From: Haematobia irritans
Taxonomy: Eukaryota > Arthropoda > Insecta > Diptera > Muscidae
Direction: 5' to 3'
DNA length: 64,000 nt
NCBI RefSeq assembly: GCF_050003625.1
Contig: NC_134400.1
Span: forward strand, 195,251,918-195,315,917
The notes beneath the pieces were generated by a model. The model was given only the letters and a program-made list of their open reading frames with translations. It was not told where the DNA came from and did no database searches. The translations under genes and the position numbers were made by a program. This document shows positions 1-10,252 of this stretch, one piece after another (positions within the stretch are counted from its first letter, which is position 1; each line of letters starts with the position of its first letter).

Positions 1-60
1 AGAACATTTTTGGAAGTGCTGTTAAAGTTGTGCCTTTAGAAGAACTTCCAAATTTTTTTT
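1..60 (+). repeat. Right-end fragment of a CCCAGYAAAAAAA-ended element
   Basis: The segment reads agaacatttttggaagtgct, then a T-rich CTTCCAAATTT tract ending TTCTGGG. It closely matches the right end of the element at 17040-17103, which ends CTTCCAATTTTTTTACTGGG. The window begins inside the element, so the left part is missing. No coding content is visible. Confidence 0.6.
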
Positions 61-269
61 TCTGGGATAAAGCGTCGAAAGGTCAATTCAAATGTTTGTA
101 ATATGATCGTAATACGACACCAAGCAATAACATTCTAAGTGCTTCTCGAGATGTTATTTATTAGTATGAACGAAAAAATAATAAACGCAGGTTCAAATCT
201 CACCAGCGGCAATTTTTTTTATCAAAAATTGTTCTAAAAAATTATTTTTTTTTTTATGTTATGCATCGT
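61..269. other. AT-rich spacer, no gene seen
   Basis: There is no open frame of note. A B-box-like GGTTCAAATC followed by CACCAGCGG lies near 190. A related GGTTCAAATCCC/AGCGGGG sequence occurs near 2241, so both may be remnants of a tRNA-derived repeat. No A box was identified. Confidence 0.4.
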
Positions 270-545
270 TTTTATATCCTCCACCATAGAATGGGGGTAT
301 ATTAACTTTGTCATTCCGTTTGTAATACATCGAAATATTGCTCTAAGACCCCATAAAGTATATATATTCTGGGTCGTGGTGAAATTCTGAGTCGATCTGA
401 GCATGTCCGTCCGTCCGTCCGTCTGTTGAAATCACGCTAACTTCCGAACGAAACAAGCTATCGACTTGAAACTTGGCACAAGTAGTTGTTATTGATGTAG
501 GTCGGATGGTATTGCAAATGGGCCATATCGGTCCACTTTTACGCA

Positions 546-1463
546 TAGCCCCCATATAAACGGACCCCCAAATTTGGCTTGCGATTGCTCTAAGAGAAGC
601 AAATTTCATCCGATCCGGCTGAAATTTGGTACATGGTGTTAGTATATGGTCTCTAACAACCATGCAAAAATTTGTCCATATCGGTCCATAATTACATATA
701 GCCCCCATATAAACCGATCCCCCGATTTGGCTTGCGGAACCTCTAAGAGAACCATATTTCATCCGATCCGGCTGAAATTTGGTACATGGTGTTAGTATAT
801 GGTCTCTAACAATGATGCGAAAATTGGTCCACATCGGTCCATAATTATATATAGCCCCCATATAAACCGATCCCCCGATTTGGCTTGCCGAAACTCTAAG
901 AGAAGCAAATTTCATCGATCCGGCTGAATTTTTGTACATGGTGTTGGTATATGTTCTCTAATGACCATGCAAAAATTGGTCCACATCGACCCATAATTAT
1001 ATCTAGCCCCCATATAAACCGATCCCCCGATTTGGCTTGCGGAGTCTCTAAGAGAAGCAAATTTCATCCGATCCGGCTGAAATTTGGTACATGGTGTTGG
1101 TATATGTTATCTAATGACCATGCAAAAATTGGTCCACATCGGCCCATAATTATATCTAGCCCCCATATAAATCGATCCCCAGATTTGTCCTCCGGAGCCT
1201 CTTGGAGGAGCAAAATTCATCCGATCTAGTTTGGAATTTGGAACATGGTGTTAGAATGTGGTCTCTAAGAAACACGCAAGAATTGGTCCATATCGGTCCA
1301 TAATTATATATAGCCCCCATATAAACCGTTCCCCAGATTTGATCTCCGGAGCCTCTTGGAGGAGCAAAATTCATCCGATCCGGTTGAAATTTGCAATGTG
1401 GTGTTAGTATAAGGCCGCTAATAACCATGCCAAAATTGGTCCGTATCGGTCTATAGTTATATA
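546..1463 (-). repeat. 153-bp minisatellite, about six units
   Basis: The marker tagcccccatataaa recurs at 546, 699, 852, 1004, 1157 and 1311, giving periods of 152-154 bp. Units share ATTTCATCCGATCCGGCTG and GGTACATGGTGTTAG. Since 153 equals 51 codons, any reading frame that is open in one unit is open in all. This explains the 60-200 codon frames on both strands, whose translations repeat about every 51 residues (QIGGSVYMGAI, FQPDRMK). These are not considered genes. Confidence 0.85.
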
Positions 1464-1510
1464 TAGCCGATCCACAACACACACAAAATTGGTCCATATC
1501 GGTTCATAAT

Positions 1511-1890
1511 CATGGTTGCCACTCGAGCCAAAAATAATCTACTAAAATTTTATTTTTATAGAAAACATTGTCAAAATGTTATTTCTATAGAAAATTTTGT
1601 CAAAATTTTATTTCTATAGAAAACATTGTCAAAATGTTATTTCTATAGAAAATTTTGTCAAAATTTTATTTCTATAGAAAATTTTGTCAAAATTTTATTT
1701 CTATAGAAAATTTTGTCAAAATTTTATTTCTATAGAAAATTTTGTCAAAATTGTATTTCTATAGAAAATGTTGTCAAAATTTTATTTCTATAGAAATTTT
1801 TTTCCAAATTTTATTTCTATAGAAAATTTTTTCCAAATTTTACTTCTATAGAAAATGTTGTCAAAATTTTAGTTTGTCAAAATTTTAATC
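1511..1890 (-). repeat. 29-bp repeat array with GGTTGCCAC end
   Basis: The boundary CATGGTTGCCACTCGAGCC / AAAAATAATCTAC (1511-1540) is followed by about 12 monomers reading TTTCTATAGAAAA..TTTGTCAAAATTTTA. It is the reverse of the module ending at 51325. The far boundary near 1890 degrades, with no matching GTTGCCAC end there. Confidence 0.8.
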
Positions 1891-2101
1891 GGCCTTTTTA
1901 GTTTAATATATACCACGTATGGACTATGTTGTATATATTACGGTATTAGGAAGTTTTAAGATACCTTGCCATCAGCAAGTGTTACCGCAACTCAAGTAAT
2001 TCGTTTGTGGATGACAGTCTTCAGTAGAAGTTTCTACGCAATCCATGGTGGAGGGTACATAAGCTTCGGCCTGGCCGAACTTACGGCCGTATATACTTGT
2101 T

Positions 2102-2864
2102 ATTTTTTATTTTCGGCATATATTTTCGTATAAATATATTTTTTCCATTAAAAATCAAAAAAAAAAAAATAATATTAAAAATTCTCTCAAAACCTTCTCA
2201 AAAGAACTTCCATGGAAGCAACAAAGTCAAACGGCACAGGTTCAAATCCCAGCGGGGATGAAATAATTTTTTTTACTTTTTTATAATTTTCTATTTTTTT
2301 TATTAGTTTTCTATTTTTTTTTTTGTAAAATTTAATAGTCCAAAATTTGCACGTAAAATAGCCTGATTGCGTTCTTTCTAATACTTGTCCACAAGGACTG
2401 CATCGGAAGTAGAAAAAAATCATTGGGGGATCCCAAGATGCGCTTTAGAAGAAATGTTTGTGCACTTGTCCAAAAGGACTGCATTGGAAGTGGAAAAAAA
2501 TCTTTGGGGGATTCTGGGATGGGATTTAAAAGAAATGCCTGTGGAACAACTTCCAATTTTTTTTTGCTGGGGTACCCTGTTCCACAGTGTGGCGCAGGGT
2601 ATAATTGGAATAAAATTTAAATTCATATTTTAAATTTATTGTTTATTGTTTATGTATCGCAAAGAGAGAGAGAGAGAGTGAGTGAATATTCGATAAATAA
2701 ACTGAGACAATTATTTTTAATCAAATTAACACATGACGTAAGTTGGGATTAAAATCTTACTTAAGCAACATTACTTTACTTGGCTTAATTAAGCCAATTG
2801 TATCAATTAAAAAATTAATTAAAAATTTCAATTAAAAAATTAATTAGTGTAGTATTAGTAAAAA
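2102..2864. repeat. AT-rich region with two ~80-bp direct repeats
   Basis: Two copies of a block starting ACTTGTCC(A)(C/A)AAGGACTGCAT lie at about 2383-2463 and 2464-2543. A right end follows, CTTCCAATTTTTTTTTGCTGGG (~2551-2573), like the CCCAGYAAAAAAA-ended element at 16167-17103. Immediately after comes CACAGTGTGGCGCAGGGTATA (~2582), the same tail as at 20414-20430. An (AG)n tract occurs near 2661. Short open frames here overlap on both strands and show no family signature. Confidence 0.5.
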
Positions 2865-3065
2865 TAATTAATTTAATTTTAATAAAATTAATTAATTTAA
2901 TTTTAATAAAATTAATTAATTCAATTTTAATAAAATTAATTAATTTAATTTTGATAAAATTAATTAGTTTAATTTTAATAAAATTAATTAAATCAATTTT
3001 AATAAAATTAATTAATTTAATTTTAATAAAATTAATTAATTTAATTTTAATAAAATTAATTAAAT
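2865..3065. repeat. 24-bp AT-only tandem repeat, about eight units
   Basis: The unit alternates AATTAATTAATTTAATTTTA and ATAA, 24 bp, i.e. eight codons. The minus-strand reading frame therefore encodes repeating LINFIKIK. This is low-complexity sequence and not a gene. Confidence 0.85.
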
Positions 3066-4435
3066 TCAAAAGAAAATTATTTTTGGTAATTGTCATTTGT
3101 TTTTCTTGCTCTCTAAAAAGTCCTTCATTAAGATTTTGACCAAAATAAAAATTAATTATTGGCCATTGAACTTCGCTTTGCCGCAAATGAAGCAAAAATT
3201 AAAATGTACAGAATTTTCATAAAATATATGCGAATATACGTATGCATGCATGTCTTTGTCTTAAGACATGAAAAAAAAAACAATTTGTCCACTATAAAAT
3301 GCAGCCTATAATGGCCCATGCTATCATAGAAGACAAGCCAAACAAACAATGATTGGCTTTCCACCATAGAATGTCTGACTTTAGATAGACGCAGACCATT
3401 GACGCTTACAACAAATGACAAGTGCAGGTATTTATGAAGACAAGAAAAGAATGAAAGACAGACGGACGGACGGACGGACATTTGAATTGTTGGTCGAATT
3501 GTTGGGGATAGACACAGAGATATGTTGCATATTGCCAGTCTGTTTGAGTTGATCATCATCATGACACTGATTGCCCGTCGATCACAGTCGGGCATAGTCA
3601 ATGCAACGTTGTCAACATCGAATGAAACGTTTGTGAAAATTTGTATTTTCTCTTTGTCGATCTTAACAGCTAATAATGTTCTTTGGTTCTTCAGTTGACG
3701 ATCTCCTCTCCGCCCCTTCCACTTGGCAAACTTGTGTCTCATTTTCAGCCAAATTGGCTCGTCAAGCATGAAAATTTCACTTTTTCAAAACTGTCAACAA
3801 TTCAAAAAATTTGTAACACAATTTAATTTTTGGCGTCTTTGCTTATTTTTATGTTCTTATTTTGTTTTTGTTATTTTCTATGGATGAATTATTTGTTTTT
3901 CGTTTCGTGTTTTTGTTTTTTTTTTTTTGTTTTTTACTTTATTCTAAATACCAGCAATATAGTTTGCCACATGTGTGGGAAAATTTCATATTTTTAGCAA
4001 TTTGCCATTTTTAATAGGTCTTAAGGGATCTACTATTAGTGTAGTGTTGTGAATAGAGTTTGAACATAAATTGTCGAAAATTGTAAAATGTCATGTAGCT
4101 ACATCGGATTTAGCTATATGTTAGGAAAGATATATTTAATAGAAGAAAATGCATGCACAGAGAAAAATAGCATTCAATTCAAATTTTAAATGAATAAAAA
4201 AAATATTTAATAAAATTATTAATTATTTTTAATTAAAACAAAAACTAATGACAAAAATTATTCAGGGAGATAGGAAGATACTTTCACGATTCTTTATGTT
4301 TTGATATTTGGAAGAGCGGGAGGACTTCTCCTTTGTTGAATTTTTATGACGTTTATGAAATTAAGGCTAGGTTAAAATGGTACATGAATCGCTCGATTTT
4401 CCAAAATTTGTTTATTCATAAACTGATCTTACTCA
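3066..4435. other. Non-repetitive AT-rich stretch, no gene supported
   Basis: A minus-strand frame of 205 codons (3152-3769) has no recognisable domain, has a composition like translated AT-rich DNA, and crosses a GACGG microsatellite (3452-3480). A T-homopolymer lies near 3917-3930. I see no splice-and-frame pattern that I would call an exon. Confidence 0.4.
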
Positions 4436-7400
4436 ACAAAATTTTCTATAGAAAAAAAAATTTGGACAAAATTTTCTATACAAATAAAATTTGGACAAAA
4501 TTTTCTATAGAAAAAAAATTTTACCAAAATATTCTATTGAAATGAAATCTTCTATAGAAACAAATTTTTGACAAAATTTTCTGTAGAAATAAAATTTTGA
4601 CAAAATTTTCTGTAGAAATAAAATTTTGACAAAATTTTTTATTGACATAAACTTTTGACAAAATTTTCTATAGAAATAAAATTTTGACAAAATTTTCTAT
4701 AGAAATAAAATTTTTACAAAATTTTCTTAAGAAATAAAATTTTGAGAAAATTGTCTATAGGAATAAAATTTTGACAACATTTTCTATAAAAAAATGTTGA
4801 CAAAATTTTCTATAGTAATAAAATGTTGACAAAATTTTCTATAGAAATAAACTTTGACAAAATTTTCTGTAGAAATAATATATTAATACAATTTTCTATA
4901 GAAATAAAATTTTGATACAATTTTCTATAGAAATAAAATTTTAACAAAATTTTCTATAAAAATAAAATTTTACCAAAATTGTCTTAGAAATAAAACTTTG
5001 AAAAAATTTGACAAAATTTTCTATGGAAATAAAATTACAATTTTCTACAGAAATCAAATTTTAACAAATTGTCTATAGAAATAAAATGTTGAAAAAATTT
5101 TCTCTAAAAATAAAATGTTCACAAAATTTTCCATAGAAATAAAATTTTGCCAAAATTTTCTATAGAAATAAACTTTGACAAAATTTTCTGTAGAAATTAT
5201 ATATTAATAAAATTTTCTATAGAAATAAAATTTTGATACAATTTTCTATATAAATAAAATTGTACAAAATGTTCTATAAAAACAAAACTTTACCAAAATT
5301 GTCTATACAAATAACATTTTGACAAAATTTTGTATATATATAAAATTTTGATAAAATTTTCTATAGAAATAAAATGTGGACAAAATTTTCCATAGAAATA
5401 AAATTTTGACAAAATTTCTATGGAAATAAAATTTTGACAAAATCTTCTCTAGAAATAAAATTTGATTGAAACTCCTATAGAAATAAAATTTTGACAAGAT
5501 TTCTAGAGAAACAAAATGTTGACAAATTTTCTATAGAAATTAAATTTTGACAAAATTTTCTATAGAAATAAAATTTTGACAAAATTTTCTATAGAAATAA
5601 AATTTTGACAAAATTTTATACAGAAATAAAATTTTGTCTAAATTTTCTATAGAAATAAAATTTTGATACAATTTTCTAAAGAAATTAAATTTTGACAAAA
5701 TTTTCTATAGAAATAAAATTTTGACAAAATTTTCTATAGAAATAAAATTTTGACAAAATTTTATGCAGAAATAAAATTTTGATACAATTTTCTAAAGAAA
5801 TTTAATTTTGACAAACTTTTCTATAAAAATAAAATTTTCACTTTTCTACAGAAATAAAATTTTAACAAATTGTCTATAGAAATAAAATGTTGAAAAAAAT
5901 TTCTCTAAAAATAAAATGTTCACAAAATTTTCCATAGAAATAAAATTTTGCCAAAATTTTCTATAGAAATAAACTTTGACAAAATTTTCTGTAGAAATTA
6001 TATATTAATAAAATTTTCTATAGAAATAAAATTTTGATACAATTTTCTATATAAATAAAATTGTACAAAATGTTCTATAAAAACAAAACTTTACCAAAAT
6101 TGTCTATACAAATAACATTTTGACAAAATTTTGTATATATATAAAATTTTGATAAAATTTTCTATAGAAATAAAATGTGGACAAAATTTTCCATAGAAAT
6201 AAAATTTTGACAAAATCTTCTCTAGAAATAAAATTTGATAGAAACTCCTATAGAAATAAAATTTTGACAAGATTTCTAGAGAAATGAAATGTTGACAAAT
6301 TTTCTATAGAAATTAAATTTTGACAAAATTTTCTATAGAAATAAAATTTTAACAAAATTTTCTATAGAAATAAAATTTTGACAAAATTTTATACAGAAAT
6401 AAAATTTTGTCTAAATTTTCTATAGAAATACAATGTTGATACAATTTTCTAAAGAAATTAAATTTTGACAAAATTTTCTATAGAAATAAAATTTTGACAA
6501 AATTTTCTATAGAAATAAAATTTTGACAAAATTTTCTATAGAAATAAAATTTTGACAAAATTTTATGCAGAAACAAAGTTTTGATACAATTTTCTAAAGA
6601 AATTTAATTTTGACAAACTTTTCTATAAAAATAAAATTTTGACAAAATTTTCTATAGAAATACACTTTTGACAAAATTTTCTATAGAAATAAAATTTTGA
6701 CAAAATTTTCTATAGAAATAAAATTTTGACAAAATTTTCTAAAAAAATAAAATTTTAATAAAATTTTCTATAGAAATAAAGTTTTGAAAAAATTTTTCTA
6801 TAGAAATAAAATTTTGACAAAATTTTCTATTGAAATAAACTTTTGACAAAAATTTCTATAGAAATAAAATTTAACAAAATTTTCTATAGAAATAAAATTT
6901 TGACAAAATTTTCTCTTAAAATAAAATTTTAACACTATTTTCTATAAAAATAAAATTTTAGCAAAATTTTCTATCAAAATAAAATTTTACCAAAATTTTC
7001 TATAGAAATATACTTTGACAAAATTTTCTGTAGAAATAAAATTTTGACAAAATTTTCTATAGAAATAAAATTTTGAAAAAAATTTTCTATAGAAATAAAA
7101 TTTTGAAAAAAATTTTCTATAGACATAAAATTTTGCAAAATTTTCTCTAAAATTAAAACTTTGACAAAATTTTCTCTAAAAATAAAATTTTGACAAAATT
7201 TTCTATAGAAATAAAATTTTGACAAAATTTTCTATAAAAATAAAATATTGACAAAATGTTATACAGGAATAAAATTTTGAAAAAATTTTCTATCGAAATA
7301 AAATTTTGACAACATTTTCTATAGAAATAAAATTTTGACAAAATTTTATACAGAACTAAAATGTTGTCTTAATTTCCTTTAGAAATAAAATTTTGTCTAA

Positions 7401-8490
7401 ATTTTCTATAGAAATACAATTTTGACAAAATTTTCTATAAAAATAAAATTTTGACAAAATTTTCTATGGAAATAAAATTTTGATAAAATTTTCTATAGAA
7501 ATAAAACTTAACAAAATAAAATTTTTAAAATAAAATTTTGACAAAATTTTCTCTCAAAATAAAATTTTAACACTATTTTCTATAAAAATAAAATTTTAAC
7601 AAAATTTTCTATAAAAATAAAATTTTACCAAAATTTTCTATAGAAATAAACTTTGACAAAATTTTCTGTAGAAATAAAATTTTGACAAAATTTTCTATAG
7701 AAATAAAATTTTGAAAAAAATTTTCTATAGACATAAAATTTAGCAAAATTTTCTCTAAAATTAAAACTTTGACAAAATTTTCTCTAAAAATAAAATTTTG
7801 ACAAAATTTTCTATAGAAATAAAATTTTGACAAAATTTTCTATGGAAATAAAATTTTGACAAAATTTTCTGTGGAAATAAAATCTTGACAAAATGTTATA
7901 CAGAAATAAAATTTTGAAAAAATTTTCTATCGAAATAAAATTTTGACAATATTTTCTACAGAAATAAAATTTTGACAAAATTTTATACAGAAATAAAATG
8001 TTGTCTTAATTTTCTTTAGAAATACAATTTTGACAAAATTTTCTATGGAAATAAAATTTTGATAAAATTTTCTATTGAAATAAAATTTACCAAAATTGTC
8101 TATAGAAATAAAATTTTGACAAAATTTTCTATAGAAATAAAATTTTGAAGAAAATTTTCTATAGACATAAATTGTTGACCAAATTTTCTCTAAAATTAAA
8201 ATTTTGACAAAATTTTCTCTAAAAATAAAATTTTGACAAAATTTTCTATAGAAATAAAATGTTGACAAAATTTTCTATAGAAATAAAATTTTGACAAAAT
8301 TTTCTGTCGAAATAAAATCTTGACAAAATTTTATACAGAAATAAAATTTTGTCTAAATTTTCTATAGAAATAAAATGTTGAGAAATTTTCTATAGAAATA
8401 GAAATACATTTTCTCTAAAAATAAAAATAAAATTTTAACAAAATTTTCTATAGAAATAAAGTTTTGGCAAAATATTCTTTGCAAATACAA
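4436..8490 (+). repeat. 29-bp repeat array, ~4 kb
   Basis: About 135 degenerate copies of the 29-bp monomer are in one orientation (CTATAGAAATAAAATTTTG followed by ACAAAATTTT). Each monomer holds the 12-bp palindrome TTTCTATAGAAA and two AAAATTTT self-complementary tracts, 11 bp apart across GAC. Minus-strand frames of 60-113 codons here (FYFYRKFCQNFISIENFVKI type) are array translations. The array ends at a T-rich tract followed by a GGTAGATTATTTTGGGCTC end (~8548). Confidence 0.92.
5042..6340 (+). repeat. ~800-bp higher-order duplication within the array
   Basis: A run of monomer variants beginning TTCTACAGAAAT (5044) and including CTGTAGAAATTATATATTAA, TTGTATATATATAAAATTTT and AGAAACTCCTATAGAAAT reappears in the same order from about 5843. 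The shift is close to 800 bp over about 500 bp, with few differences. The order of rare variants shows a block duplication and not independent decay. Confidence 0.8.
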
Positions 8491-8547
8491 TGTTGAAAAA
8501 AAAAAATATTTGATAGGTTTTTTTTTTGGCAACTTTTCTTTCTACCA

Positions 8548-8583
8548 ATTTTGGTAGATTATTTTGGGCTCAAGTGACAACCG
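8548..8583 (+). repeat. Array-element right end (GGTAGATTATTTTGGGCTC/GTGACAACC)
   Basis: The right-end motif GGTAGATTATTTTGGGCTCA is followed by AGTGACAACCGTG. It matches the right ends at 47193-47226 and 51291-51325 except that GTGGCAACC reads GTGACAACC. A duplicate copy lies at 9388-9424. Confidence 0.7.
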
Positions 8584-8685
8584 TGATACTAGCTCTGTAG
8601 GTACGGAATCAACTATAGCTCCTAATATCAGACATTTCTGTTCATAAAGCTCCCCTCTGTTTTTTTAATATGAAAATACGTTTTT

Positions 8686-9330
8686 CTATAGACATAAATT
8701 GTTGACCAAATTTTCTCTAAAATTAAAATTTTGACAAAATTTTCTCTAAAAATAAAATTTTGACAAAATTTTCTATAGAAATAAAATGTTGACAAAATTT
8801 TCTATAGAAATAAAATTTTGACAAAATTTTCTGTCGAAATAAAATCTTGACAAAATTTTATACAGAAATAAAATTTTGTCTAAATTTTCTATAGAAATAA
8901 AATGTTGAGAAATTTTCTATAGAAATAGAAATACATTTTCTCTAAAAATAAAATTTTAACACTATTTTCTATAGAAATAAAATTTTGACAAAATGTTCTA
9001 TTGAAATAAACTTTTGACAAAATTTTCTATTGAAATAAAATTTTGACAAAATTTTCTATAGAAATAAAATTTTGACAAAATTTACTGTCGAAATAAAATC
9101 TTGACAAAATTTTATACAGAAATAAAATTTGGACAAAATTTTCTATGGAAATAAAATTTTGATAAAAATTTCTATAGAAATAAAATTTTGACAAAATTGT
9201 CTATGGAAATAAAATTTTGACAAAACTTTCTAAAGAAATAAAATTTAAAAAAAATTTTCTATAAAAATAAAATTTTAACAAAATTTTCTATAGAAATAAA
9301 GTTTTGGCAAAATATTCTTTGCAAATACAA
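8686..9330 (+). repeat. 29-bp repeat array
   Basis: This continues the array inside the segmental duplication, with monomers in the same orientation as 4436-8490. It ends at a second copy of the right-end motif (9388-9424). Confidence 0.88.
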
Positions 9331-9574
9331 TGTTGAAAAAAAAAAAATATTTGATAGGTTTTTTTTTTGGCAACTTTTCTTTCTACCAATTTTGGTAGAT
9401 TATTTTGGGCTCAAGTGACAACCGTGATACTAGCTCTGTAGGTACGGAATCAACTATAGCTCCTAATATCAGACATTTCTGTTCATAAAGCTCCCCTCTG
9501 TTTTTTTAATATGAAAATACGTTTTTTTCTCCCAACCCTATGGCAATCATATGCAACAAATGCTTATGTTTAAT

Positions 9575-9645
9575 AATTCGGTAGGGGTGGTCTAGGATAT
9601 GCTATAGTCGGCCCCACCCGACTTTCTACTCTACTTGCATATTTT
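9575..9645 (-). repeat. Head of dispersed repeat family 2 (minus strand)
   Basis: The minus strand reads GCAAGTAGAGTAGAAAGTCG then GGTGGGGCCGACTATAGCAT. It corresponds to the head at 18562-18610 (AAAGTCGGGCGGGGCCGACT). The GTCGG/CCGAC arms form a short hairpin. The element would run leftward, so the 8.5-9.5 kb flank is probably its body. Confidence 0.55.
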
Positions 9646-9985
9646 TTAATTAATTTTCAAATAAGACTTTATTTTTTAATTTGATTAAAATGTAAGTGAT
9701 ATGAGTTAATTTTTTAATTGATTACAGTTTCATACTCAAGCCACACCTAAATTGGATATATGTGATATGTGACGATTTTTAGAGGAAAACCACCAAAGCC
9801 ACATATTTTTTAGGATATTGCGAGATGGATCTCTCTTTTTCCAACCTTTTATATATAATAATAAAAGCAATTTTTTTGAGATATTATGCGGAGGAAATGA
9901 TTACCTTTTTGGGTGGTAAAGAGTTCTCCATTTACAATAAAAACATTTGTATGGAAATATGGCGATGTATTTTTCCACATAATTT
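9646..9985. other. AT-rich spacer, no gene supported
   Basis: The plus-strand frame at 9825-10109 runs out of this spacer into the left end of an array element, so it is not regarded as coding. Nothing else is recognised. Confidence 0.4.
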
Positions 9986-9997
9986 TCTCTCGGTATT

Positions 9998-10235
9998 GGC
10001 CCTTACAACCGTTGCCACAGTTGGCAGAATTCTATCGAAAATTGTAGGTTTTTCACTATTTGGTATATTGGTAGACATACTTTTCTATAGCAAAAAAAAA
10101 CATTTTTGACAAAATATTCTATCAAAATAACATATTGATAAAATTTTCTATAGAAATAAAATTTTGTTAAAATTTTCTACAGAAATAAAATTTAGACAAA
10201 ATTTTCTTTACCAATAAATTTTGACAAAATTATCA
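9998..10235 (+). mobile_element. Array-element left end plus short 29-bp array
   Basis: The left end reads ACCGTTGCCACAGTTGGCAG then AATTCTATC..TTTTTCACTATTTGGTATATTGGTAGA. It is followed by about five decayed monomers (10083-10235). It matches the left end of the complete element at 45060. There is no right end, so it is a truncated copy. Confidence 0.7.
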
Positions 10236-10252
10236 AAAGTTTAAAAAAGAGA

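Larger units (their letters stand above)
270..2101 (-). mobile_element. Dispersed repeat family 1, inverted copy (head at 2.1 kb, tail at 0.27 kb)
   Basis: Read on the minus strand, this starts with a GC-rich imperfect palindrome (ACGGCCGTAAGTTCGGCC, then AGGCCGAAG, ~2045-2100). A lead region, a 29-bp-repeat array (1541-1890), a GGCTCGAGTGGCAACC module, six 153-bp minisatellite units and a GACGG-rich stretch (409-425) follow. It ends in GGAGG(A)TATAAAAA (~270-290). A second copy in opposite orientation lies at 50938-52172 with the same module order and the same junctions. There is no transposase or reverse transcriptase, so it is non-autonomous. Palindromic head plus tandem-repeat core resembles Helitron/DINE-type fly repeats, but that class assignment is a guess. 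Confidence 0.65.
8155..9525 (+). repeat. Segmental duplication covering array end and flank
   Basis: Block A (8155-8420) is repeated at 8686-8950. Block B, the array end plus about 110 bp of non-repeat flank (8450-8680), is repeated at 9285-9525. Copy 2 has about 320 bp of additional array between A and B. The junction of the first duplicate lies at about 8680, where the flank (ATATGAAAATACGTTTTT) jumps back into the array (CTATAGACATAAATTG). Confidence 0.8.

Noticed and set aside
343..939. 198-codon minus-strand frame with repeated GSVYMGAIYNYGP motifs
   Set aside because: This is the product of the 153-bp (51-codon) minisatellite. Opposite-strand and other-copy frames are equally open, and there is no start, splice or domain evidence.
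3152..3769. 205-codon minus-strand frame
   Set aside because: There is no recognisable domain, it crosses a GACGG microsatellite and AT-rich tails, and it starts without context. The length is possible by chance in this window.
4505..8268. Minus-strand frames of 60-113 codons rich in F, Y, K, I, N (MSKFYFYRKFCQNF type), and similar frames in all other arrays
   Set aside because: They are translations of the 29-bp monomer. On that strand the monomer has only one stop (TAG), which falls in each frame once per 87 nt, so point changes readily give longer frames. They contain no domain and end in the same ..KILFL-stop phrase.
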